A stretch of DNA of 64,000 nucleotides, taken from assembly GCA_001938995.1 (NCBI GenBank), contig MKZN01000005.1, forward strand, positions 62,001 to 126,000, read 5' to 3'. Positions 55,455-62,577 of this stretch are shown here, piece by piece. The position numbers and the translations under genes are program-made. Within the stretch, counting starts at the first letter, position 1. Each line of letters begins with the position of its first letter. Source of the stretch: Bacillus pumilus (GTDB taxonomy: Bacteria; Bacillota; Bacilli; Bacillales; Bacillaceae). The notes below the pieces were generated by a model that was not told the DNA's origin, searched no databases, and was given only the letters and a program-made list of their open reading frames with translations.

Positions 55455-57086
55455 ATGAAAATGGATCATGAACAGACGGCGAATGCCATTAGAGAGGGAC
55501 GAACATCGTTAGGGATTGAATTTGGCTCCACACGAATTAAAGCGATTTTAATAGATGAGCAGTTTCAATCAATTGCACAGGGAGCATTTGAGTGGGAAAG
55601 TTCACTTCAAGATGGGATGTGGACGTACAATCTAATTGACATCATCACAGGGCTACAAGTCGCGTATCGTCAGATGAAAGAGCAGGCAGAGGAAATGTAT
55701 GGTGTGACCATCCGAACCATTGGCTCAATTGGGATCTCCGCAATGATGCATGGGTATCTCGCGTGTGATCACACTGGTGAACTCCTCGTTCCGTTTCGAA
55801 CGTGGCGGAATTCAACAACGACCGAGGCTAGTCAAAAATTAACGGACTTATTCCAATTTCATATCCCAGAAAGATGGAGTATTGCTCACTTGTATCAAGC
55901 GATATTAGAAGAGGAAAAACATCTCTTTCGTCTAGAATATCTGACAACTTTGTCTGGATATATACATTGGCTATTAACTGGAAAGCAGGCAATTGGGATT
56001 GGTGATGCCTCGGGTATGTTTCCAATTGATGAATCCATACAGGATTTTAGCGACGTCATGCTTGATCAATTTGATGAATTGTTGACAGAAAAAAACTACC
56101 CATGGAAGCTGCGGGATCTTTTGCCACGTGTCTATCTAGCTGGTGAAGAGGCTGGTGTGTTATCGGCAGCAGGAGCAGCCATTTTAGATCAGGCTAAACA
56201 ATTGCAGCCAGGCATCCCTTTTTGTCCACCGGAAGGAGATGCGGGAACTGGAATGGTGGCCACAAACAGTATAGAAAGGCGAACAGGTAATATTTCGGTC
56301 GGTACATCTGTATTCGCCATGATTGTGTTAGAAGAGCATCTGTCACATGTATATCCTGAAGTAGATCTTGTGACCACGCCAGACGGAGTACCAGTAGCAA
56401 TGGTTCACGCAAATAATTGCACGAGTGACCTAAACGCTTGGATGAACGTATTTCGTGAAGCATTCGAAGCTATGGGGCAGCCTGTAGATACGAAAAGATT
56501 GTACGAATCATTACTGCGTCAGGCTTTAGAAGCAGATCGTGATGGGGGAGGACTATTAAGCTACGGCTATTACTCTGGTGAACAAATTACTAGACTGCAA
56601 GAAGGCAGACCTTTATTTGTGAGATCCGCTGCGAGTCGATTTAATCTTGCTAATTTTATGCGTACACACCTCTTTTCTGCATTTGGTGCAATGAAAATAG
56701 GGATGGATCGATTAAAAGAAAACGAGCACATCGTGATTGATCGTTTACTAGGACATGGCGGTTTATTTAAAACACCAATTGTTGGTCAAAAAATGGTCGC
56801 TGCTGCGCTTGATACACCTATATCAGTGGTTTCAACCGCAGGAGAAGGTGGAGCGTTTGGGATGGCTGTTCTAGCTTCATATATGATGAATCGTCAAAAG
56901 CAAACATTGGCTGAATTTCTCACGCATCAAGTATTTGCAAACACATCAGAAGAACGGATAGAACCCGATCCGCTTGATGTCAAAGGCTTTGAGCTGTTTT
57001 TAAAGCGCTACCAAGAAGGGCTTTCGATTGAAAGAGCAGCAGTGGAGCACATGGCACCAATGAAAGGAGCAGAACCGATATGTTAG
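55455..57086 (+). CDS. araB: Ribulokinase of the non-canonical FGGY type
   Basis: 543-residue FGGY-family kinase expected to phosphorylate L-ribulose. It opens SLGIEFGSTRIKAILID, has ISAMMHGYLA, the second ATP-domain motif EGDAGTGMVATNS and a glycine-rich GHGGLFKTPIVGQ near the end. The N-terminus (TANAIREGRTSLGIE) matches the AraB used by lactobacilli rather than the B. subtilis AraB, which starts with an IGVDFGT-type motif. The position in araBDA supports ribulokinase. GGAGGTG is 3-4 bases before ATG 55455. Confidence 0.87.
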   Translation: MKMDHEQTANAIREGRTSLGIEFGSTRIKAILIDEQFQSIAQGAFEWESSLQDGMWTYNLIDIITGLQVAYRQMKEQAEEMYGVTIRTIGSIGISAMMHGYLACDHTGELLVPFRTWRNSTTTEASQKLTDLFQFHIPERWSIAHLYQAILEEEKHLFRLEYLTTLSGYIHWLLTGKQAIGIGDASGMFPIDESIQDFSDVMLDQFDELLTEKNYPWKLRDLLPRVYLAGEEAGVLSAAGAAILDQAKQLQPGIPFCPPEGDAGTGMVATNSIERRTGNISVGTSVFAMIVLEEHLSHVYPEVDLVTTPDGVPVAMVHANNCTSDLNAWMNVFREAFEAMGQPVDTKRLYESLLRQALEADRDGGGLLSYGYYSGEQITRLQEGRPLFVRSAASRFNLANFMRTHLFSAFGAMKIGMDRLKENEHIVIDRLLGHGGLFKTPIVGQKMVAAALDTPISVVSTAGEGGAFGMAVLASYMMNRQKQTLAEFLTHQVFANTSEERIEPDPLDVKGFELFLKRYQEGLSIERAAVEHMAPMKGAEPIC

Positions 57087-57784
57087 AGAGATTAAAAGAA
57101 GACGTATTTCAAGCCAATCTAGATTTGCCAAAATACGGACTTGTGAAATTTACTTGGGGCAATGTCAGTGCATGTGATCGTGACAGCGGGCTATTTGTGA
57201 TTAAACCGAGCGGGATTGCATACGACCAATTACAAGCAAAAGATATGGTTGTTGTCGACTTTGACGGGCAAGTGGTTGAAGGAGAATTAAGTCCTTCTTC
57301 AGATACAGCCACACATGCCGTTCTTTATAAACACTTTGAGGAAATTGGCGGTATCTCACATAGTCATTCGACCTGGGCAACAATATGGGCGCAAGCTGGA
57401 CTTGATTTACCGGCAATGGGCACAACCCATGCCGATACCTTTTATGGTCCAGTCCCGTGCGCTCGCTTCCTTACAGAGGACGAAGTGAATCGAGGATATG
57501 AAGTGGAAACAGGTCAATTAATTATTGAAACATTTGAAAAAAGAGATGTAGATGTGATGGCGGTTCCTGGGATTCTCTTGCAAGGTCACGGTCCGTTTAC
57601 GTGGGGGAAAGATGCGAAGAGTGCGGTCACAAACAGTGTGGTATTAGATGAAGTCGCCAAAATGAACCTTTTTGCCAAGCAATTGAATGAGAAGGCAGAG
57701 CCACTGCCTCAGCGTATTTTAGATAAACATTATTTAAGAAAACATGGTGCACATGCGTATTACGGGCAAAAACCTTCAAGCTAA
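57080..57784 (+). CDS. araD: L-ribulose-5-phosphate 4-epimerase
   Basis: 234-residue class II aldolase-family zinc enzyme that makes D-xylulose-5-phosphate. It shows TWGNVSACDR, the phosphate site KPSGIAY, SSDTATHAVLY, and the zinc histidines in ISHSHSTWAT and LLQGHGPFTWGK. It overlaps araB by 7 bases, with AAAGGAGC upstream of the ATG. Confidence 0.95.
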   Translation: MLERLKEDVFQANLDLPKYGLVKFTWGNVSACDRDSGLFVIKPSGIAYDQLQAKDMVVVDFDGQVVEGELSPSSDTATHAVLYKHFEEIGGISHSHSTWATIWAQAGLDLPAMGTTHADTFYGPVPCARFLTEDEVNRGYEVETGQLIIETFEKRDVDVMAVPGILLQGHGPFTWGKDAKSAVTNSVVLDEVAKMNLFAKQLNEKAEPLPQRILDKHYLRKHGAHAYYGQKPSS

Positions 57785-57801
57785 AGAAAAGAGGGATGAC
57801 A

Positions 57802-59223
57802 ATGTTAACTAGTCAGAAAAAAGAGTTTTGGTTTGTCGTTGGGTCACAGCATTTATATGGAGATGAAGCATTACAACAAGTGAAGGCTGATGCACAGACC
57901 ATGACGGATGCGTTAAATGAGAGCGGCGTACTCCCGTATCCGATTATTCTACAGGAACTTGCGGTCAGTGCTGATCAAATCACACAGCTGATGAAAGAGG
58001 TGAACTATCGTGATGAGGTTGTAGGCGTGATCACTTGGATGCATACATTCTCACCAGCCAAAATGTGGATCCGTGGGACCTCATTGCTTCAAAAGCCTCT
58101 TTTGCATTTTGTCACGCAATATTATGAAAACATTCCGTGGGACACCATAGATATGGATTATATGAATCTCCACCAATCTGCTCATGGAGACAGAGAGTAT
58201 GGATATATCAATGCAAGGTTACATAAACGAAACCATATTGTGGTCGGTCATTGGTCCAAGCAAGATGTGAAGCAGCAAATCGCTGATTGGATGGACGTCG
58301 CTGCGGCGTATCATGAGAGCTTTCAAATCAAAGTAGCACGATTTGGAGACAATATGCGCCATGTTGCAGTGACAGAAGGAGATAAGATTGAAGCGCAGAT
58401 TCAGCTTGGTTGGACAGTGGATTATATTGGGATAGGCGATCTCGTTGAATATGTGAATGCAGTGAAGGAAACAGAAGTGGATGCCCTATTTGCTGAGTAT
58501 CTCACACAATATGACGTTGATTATGGCTCCTATTCAGAAGTAGATTGGAAAAAAAGCGTGAAAGTGCAGGCACGATATGAAATTGCCATTCAGCGTTTTT
58601 TAGATGAAGGCGGATACAATGCTTTTACGACAAACTTTGAAGATTTACATGGTATGCAGCAGCTGCCTGGACTTGCCGTTCAGCGCCTCATGGCAAAAGG
58701 TTATGGATTTGCAGGTGAAGGAGATTGGAAAACGGCGGCACTTGACCGATTATTGAAGGTCATGAGCCGACATCAAGCGACTGGCTTTATGGAGGATTAT
58801 ACGTATGAAATGACATCTGGACAGGAAGCGGTGCTGCAAGCTCATATGCTAGAAGTAGATCCGGCACTCGCAGGAACCAAACCCGTTCTTGTCGTGTCAC
58901 CGCTTGGCATAGGCAATCGTGAAGACCCAGCTCGCCTTGTGTTTGATGGGAAAAAGGGAGAAGGTGTCGTCGTATCCATCGCGGATTTTGGTACACATTT
59001 CAAATGGCTGATTCAAGAAGTTGAAGCCTTTGAGCCGAAAGAGGCGGCACCGCACTTACCCGTTGCTCGCGTGTTATGGAAAGTGAAACCGAACTTTCAA
59101 GACGGCGTAAAAGCATGGATCGAACAAGGCGGCGGTCATCATACAGTCGTATCTCTCAATTTGACTGTTGATCAAATCGTACGTTTTGCAAAACTTGTGA
59201 ATGCAGATTACGTGAAGGTCTAA
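57802..59223 (+). CDS. araA: L-arabinose isomerase
   Basis: 473 residues of the usual family length, converting L-arabinose to L-ribulose with Mn2+. It begins KKEFWFVVGSQHLYGDEAL, has GVITWMHTFSPAKMW, FTTNFEDLHGM with a metal/catalytic glutamate, and GGGHHTVVSLNL near the end with the metal histidines. The ATG at 57802 is correctly placed 6-7 bases after AAGAGGG; the ATG 6 bases earlier touches it. It is 17 bases after araD. Confidence 0.96.
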   Translation: MLTSQKKEFWFVVGSQHLYGDEALQQVKADAQTMTDALNESGVLPYPIILQELAVSADQITQLMKEVNYRDEVVGVITWMHTFSPAKMWIRGTSLLQKPLLHFVTQYYENIPWDTIDMDYMNLHQSAHGDREYGYINARLHKRNHIVVGHWSKQDVKQQIADWMDVAAAYHESFQIKVARFGDNMRHVAVTEGDKIEAQIQLGWTVDYIGIGDLVEYVNAVKETEVDALFAEYLTQYDVDYGSYSEVDWKKSVKVQARYEIAIQRFLDEGGYNAFTTNFEDLHGMQQLPGLAVQRLMAKGYGFAGEGDWKTAALDRLLKVMSRHQATGFMEDYTYEMTSGQEAVLQAHMLEVDPALAGTKPVLVVSPLGIGNREDPARLVFDGKKGEGVVVSIADFGTHFKWLIQEVEAFEPKEAAPHLPVARVLWKVKPNFQDGVKAWIEQGGGHHTVVSLNLTVDQIVRFAKLVNADYVKV

Positions 59224-59266
59224 ACGAAGGGTGGCGATCTGCTTTTATAGTAGATCACAGGGAGAA

Positions 59267-59281
59267 ATGAAAGCGGTTAAC
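59267..59281 (+). promoter_or_regulatory. cre-like sequence before araE
   Basis: ATGAAAGCGGTTAAC keeps the TGAAAGCG core of a CcpA site but deviates in the 3' half. It lies 21 bases before araE, in a 78-base gap that also holds a GATCT / AGATC hairpin. Confidence 0.4.
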
Positions 59282-59301
59282 TAATTGAGGGGGTCATCAA
59301 C

Positions 59302-60642
59302 TTGGAGAAAAAAGTGTCAAGCAAATTTATCTTCTTTTTTGGGTCCTTTGCAGGGATCTTATTTGGATACGATATTGGCATTATCGCAGGGGCAGAAGGT
59401 CATATTCAAGAAGAATTTCAGCTCAGTCCGTTATGGCTTGGGATTGTGGTCTCTTCCTTAATGGGCGGGGCCATCATTGGCTCGATTCTAAGTGGTCTAT
59501 TAGGGGATAAATTTGGCCGAAGAAAGCTCATCTTGGTCTCGTCGATCATTTTTTTTGTAGGAGCGATTGGATCAGCAATTGCACCAGAAGAAATCTCATT
59601 AACCATTGCCCGCATTTTCTTAGGAACAGCTGTAGGGACAGCGTCCTCCTTGGTGCCGGCTTACATGTCTGAGATCGCACCCGCTAAAATTCGCGGGAAA
59701 TTGTCTGGACTCAATCAGCTGATGATTGTCAGCGGATTGCTGCTAAGTTATATTGTAGCTTTTATATTTGAACCAATTCCAGACAGCTGGCGTTGGATGC
59801 TTGGGAGTGCTGCTTTATTCGCGATTGTTCTTTATATTGGAATGCTCAAACTACCTGAATCCCCGAGGTACTTAATTAAACATGGAATGGCGCATAAGGC
59901 ACGTGAGGTATTAGAATCTCTTCGCCCCTCTCAAGAAGAAATTGAGGCAGAAATGCAAGAGATTTTAGAGGTGGCGAAAGAGGAACGGTCAGGTATTCGT
60001 CAATTGTTCCAAAAGAAATTTCGAATGGCACTCTTTATTGGTGTTGGGATGGCCACACTACAGCAAATACAGGGCGCCAATTCAATCGTATATTATGCAA
60101 CAAGTATTGCGAGAAATGTAGGTCTTGCTCCGCAGGTAGCGGCAGGATTTACCGTCATTGTTGGTGTCATTTTTGTCGTGACAACCGTCATCTTTTTGCA
60201 ATTTGTCGACCGGTTCGACCGCCGAACCATCCTCACAGTGGGGGGAACAGGCATGGCACTTTCTTTCTTTGCGCCAGCGATATTAGGAGCTCTTGGCGTA
60301 AGTGAGGGGATATTAAACTGGGTGACATTGATTTCGCTATGTTGCTTTATTTTGTGCTATGCCTTCTCGTGGGCGCCGATTACTTGGATCATTATCGGCG
60401 AAATCTTCCCGCTTTCTGTCCGAGGAATTGGTGCAGGGATCTCATCTGCTTTCAACTGGACGGGGTCATTAGCTGTTGGACTCGTTTTCCCAATCTTAGC
60501 TGATCAATTTAGCTTTGGCGTGATTTTCTCCTCATTTGGGGTCATCTGCTTAATTGGGTTATTGTTCACCCGCTTTGTCCTAGTCGAAACAAAAGGAAGA
60601 AGCTTAGAACAAATCGAAACCGACATGGCAGCACGTGTATAA
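59302..60642 (+). CDS. araE: Sugar porter, probable L-arabinose:H+ symporter
   Basis: 446-residue MFS sugar porter with 12 helices: GDKFGRRKLIL, the IARIFLGTAVG motif, PESPRYLIKHG after helix 6, QQIQGANSIVYYA in helix 7 and VETKGRSLEQIE at the end. Relatives include AraE, XylE and YwtG/CsbC; the position directly after araA makes arabinose the likely substrate. The start is a TTG 8 bases after GAGGGGG. Confidence 0.85.
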   Translation: MEKKVSSKFIFFFGSFAGILFGYDIGIIAGAEGHIQEEFQLSPLWLGIVVSSLMGGAIIGSILSGLLGDKFGRRKLILVSSIIFFVGAIGSAIAPEEISLTIARIFLGTAVGTASSLVPAYMSEIAPAKIRGKLSGLNQLMIVSGLLLSYIVAFIFEPIPDSWRWMLGSAALFAIVLYIGMLKLPESPRYLIKHGMAHKAREVLESLRPSQEEIEAEMQEILEVAKEERSGIRQLFQKKFRMALFIGVGMATLQQIQGANSIVYYATSIARNVGLAPQVAAGFTVIVGVIFVVTTVIFLQFVDRFDRRTILTVGGTGMALSFFAPAILGALGVSEGILNWVTLISLCCFILCYAFSWAPITWIIIGEIFPLSVRGIGAGISSAFNWTGSLAVGLVFPILADQFSFGVIFSSFGVICLIGLLFTRFVLVETKGRSLEQIETDMAARV

Positions 60643-60680
60643 AGAAAACCATCTATCCCATGTGGATAGATGGTTTTCTT
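60642..60680. terminator. Bidirectional terminator after araE
   Basis: AAGAAAACCATCTATCC / GGATAGATGGTTTTCTT, 17 bp without mismatch and a 5-base loop, between convergent genes. Confidence 0.92.
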
Positions 60681-60897
60681 ATTGAAGATCACTCTTAAGA
60701 TCGTCAGGCAATAAATCAATTAAATCATCATATGAGGAACCATCTAACACCTCAACAAGCGCATAATACTTAGCATAAATTCGACTAAGCTGATCAGGGT
60801 GACTTGGTTCATATTGTTTTAAGTGCAATTGTGTCAGTTCAAGTGCAATGTCTAACTTGTTTCGTTCGACGATGGTTTCTGTCATGTTCTTTTTCAT
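60679..60897 (-). CDS. Hypothetical helical protein of 72 residues
   Basis: The sequence is mostly helical and acidic (NKLDIALELTQLHLKQYEPSHPDQLSRIYAKYYALVEVLDG), ending in DLIDLLPDDLKSDLQ. Conserved-looking Tyr and Leu positions suggest a small two-helix or three-helix protein. I recognise no family. GAGGTG stands 5-6 bases before ATG 60897; earlier in-frame ATGs are too close or upstream of it. Its stop region overlaps the shared terminator. Confidence 0.65.
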   Translation of the reverse strand: MKKNMTETIVERNKLDIALELTQLHLKQYEPSHPDQLSRIYAKYYALVEVLDGSSYDDLIDLLPDDLKSDLQ

Positions 60898-60925
60898 CAT
60901 TTCACCTCTAGTATGAATCATCAAA

Positions 60926-61243
60926 TTACGGAGCAGTTCCGCAACTGATTTTATATTCTTTTTTGTCTACTTTTTTTGAATAACAGACCGAAGGCGTCAT
61001 GCCTGTCTCACTTTTCCAATCCTGCCAAGTAACGTGATAGAGCTGGCCATATTGAGGGTCGACATGGTTCTTGTTTTGTATGATGGCGAAGTAGCTCTGA
61101 TATGGATACCCTGCCTGATAAATAAATTGTCGGATCGCCCCTTTTTCTGTGGCATTTGTAAAAAAGATAGGTGACAATAATGGTAGAATCACAATGAATA
61201 TCAGTATTGTTAAGAATAAAAGGATCAAACGACCTGTCTTCAT
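60926..61243 (-). CDS. Hypothetical membrane-anchored or secreted protein of 105 residues
   Basis: An N-terminal hydrophobic segment (LILLFLTILIFIVILPLLSPIFF) is followed by a small outer domain rich in Tyr, Gln and Lys with two cysteines (SVCYSKKVDKKEYKISCG) that could form a disulfide. It has GAAAGGAATG before the ATG. It is 28 bases upstream of the 72-residue gene and probably co-transcribed with it. No family is recognised. Confidence 0.65.
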   Translation of the reverse strand: MKTGRLILLFLTILIFIVILPLLSPIFFTNATEKGAIRQFIYQAGYPYQSYFAIIQNKNHVDPQYGQLYHVTWQDWKSETGMTPSVCYSKKVDKKEYKISCGTAP

Positions 61244-61377
61244 CTTTTTACATTCCTTTCAAGATATCACCTGAATAATATGTTAAAATCATCCTTTTGT
61301 AAAGAGGCATGAAGAAGAGCATTCTAGCGGATTTTTTTGAAAAATAGACAAGCATCTAATCACTCATACATCACTTG

Positions 61378-61386
61378 CATACGATA
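61378..61386 (+). promoter_or_regulatory. Sporulation-type -10 before the CotD-like gene
   Basis: CATACGATA fits the sigma-K -10 CATAnnnTA and lies 37 bases before the gene start. The -35 is not clear. Confidence 0.5.
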
Positions 61387-61422
61387 GAGTGTAAGTGATA
61401 GATAAATTAAAGGGGTGTTCAC

Positions 61423-61716
61423 ATGAGCCAAAATCGATTAGATGATTTTTTCTTTGGGCCTCGTCGAGGGAATCATGGAGAAGTTGAAACAGTTGTATCC
61501 CCCACACGTCAAATAGTCAATACAAACACAAATGTAAAAACCGTTAGAAAAATTCACCCAACACATATCACAAACGTCAATAGAAACATCAAAAGAATCG
61601 AAAACTACTATCCCGTAACGGAATCTGTAAAGAATGAGTGTTTTGTTGAAGAATTTGATTGCGGAAGTGATATCAAAAACCCTTGTTGTCGCCCGGCGAA
61701 ACGTTCTATGTGGTAG
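61423..61716 (+). CDS. CotD-like inner spore coat protein
   Basis: 97 residues. The central block VKTVRKIHPTHITNVNRNIK resembles the CotD signature HP-x-HTTNVN, and a block IENYYPVTESV follows as in CotD. The N-terminus (RLDDFFFGPRRGN) and the cysteine-rich end (CFVEEFDCGSDIKNPCCRP) are also coat-like. AAAGGGGTG precedes the ATG, and a sporulation -10 lies upstream. It is monocistronic with its own terminator. Confidence 0.82.
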   Translation: MSQNRLDDFFFGPRRGNHGEVETVVSPTRQIVNTNTNVKTVRKIHPTHITNVNRNIKRIENYYPVTESVKNECFVEEFDCGSDIKNPCCRPAKRSMW

Positions 61717-61729
61717 TGAGGAAGAAGAG

Positions 61730-61756
61730 AGGCATCCTTTGATAGGATGCCTTTTA
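61730..61756 (+). terminator. Terminator after the CotD-like gene
   Basis: AGGCATCC / GGATGCCT with a 7-base loop and TTTT. Confidence 0.85.
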
Positions 61757-62032
61757 TCTGCTTAACGTTCCATTTCTTTCAGCTATCCGTTGTCAAGATG
61801 AAGAATAGGACAAAACAAGCAAACATGATCGAATAGACCTTGTTTTTCACGAGAATAAAAAGAGATCTCAATACCTTGTACAGAGATAAAAGCGTGCAAA
61901 GTAACCATTACCCTTTGATCTAACATCTTTTTCAAGATAAAATTGGAAGCAACAACAATTCATTTGTTTTGCTTTAGCGCTATTTTGGCTATTAGTAGTC
62001 CGAGTAGCAAAAGTAGATGAATGAAAGATTTA

Positions 62033-62074
62033 AATAAAAGTTGCCCTCCTTTTAGAAGTGGGGCAACTTTTATT
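62033..62074. terminator. Terminator of the collagen-like operon
   Basis: AATAAAAGTTGCCC / GGGCAACTTTTATT, 14 bp with a 14-base loop; T-rich ends in both directions. Confidence 0.75.
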
Positions 62075-62202
62075 TTGAGGTATATTCATACATCTAAGAC
62101 GAGATGGCTTTCGTTCACACCAAAATTCTGAAGGGACCCTATCTTCTCTATACCAATCAAACGAAAAGCTACTTTTTTTACGGTTTAGTAAAAGGTTGAA
62201 TG

Positions 62203-62544
62203 TTAAAAGTTGACGGTTATTGACTTCTTTACAGGTAATTTATTAGATATCACAGTTGCTGTCACTTCAACATCTTTGGTTGCGTTTTCTAATAAATGAA
62301 CTTCGGATGAAAATGCTCCAACTTTATCAGTCGAAACGCTTTGAGGTTTTACTATACTACCAGACGAACTTGAAAGATTTACATTCACAGATGTTAAAGG
62401 AACCGTATTGCAAGATACGATCCCTTTAACTTGAAAACACATATTTTCCTTGATTAATTCTAATGTGATTTCAGGGCAACTCGTTTTAATTAGAAATTCA
62501 TCTTCTCGATAAACTCTTCTTCCGCACCCGCAGTTTTTAGCCAT
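62203..62544 (-). CDS. Small surface-type protein downstream of the collagen-like gene
   Basis: 113 residues. A cysteine-rich start (MAKNCGCGRRVYREDEFLIKTSC) is followed by a beta-sandwich-like domain (ITLELIKENMCFQVKGIVSC; VNVNLSSSSGSIVKPQSVST; DVEVTATVISNKLPVKKSITVNF), similar in feel to small Ig-like or carboxypeptidase-regulatory-like folds. There is no signal peptide, as usual for spore outer-layer proteins made in the mother cell. It is 33 bases behind the collagen-like gene, with AAAAGG about 13 bases before its ATG. I know no named family. Confidence 0.65.
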   Translation of the reverse strand: MAKNCGCGRRVYREDEFLIKTSCPEITLELIKENMCFQVKGIVSCNTVPLTSVNVNLSSSSGSIVKPQSVSTDKVGAFSSEVHLLENATKDVEVTATVISNKLPVKKSITVNF

Positions 62545-62577
62545 ATTATCTCACATGCCTTTTCTAATTCTTTCATT

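Larger units (their letters stand above)
61717..62202. other. 486-base intergenic region between convergent coat-type genes
   Basis: It begins with the terminator of the CotD-like gene (61730-61756) and contains the terminator of the leftward operon (62033-62074). Between them I see no gene with a start and binding site; a minus-strand frame across 61880-62020 is open (NSAKAKQMNCCCFQFYLEKD) but has no support. The stretch 62075-62202 looks like 3' untranslated sequence of the leftward operon. Confidence 0.45.

Noticed and set aside
61880..62020. Minus-strand open stretch with a CCC motif between the coat genes
   Set aside because: No start codon with a binding site, no family resemblance, and it lies beyond the likely operon terminator.
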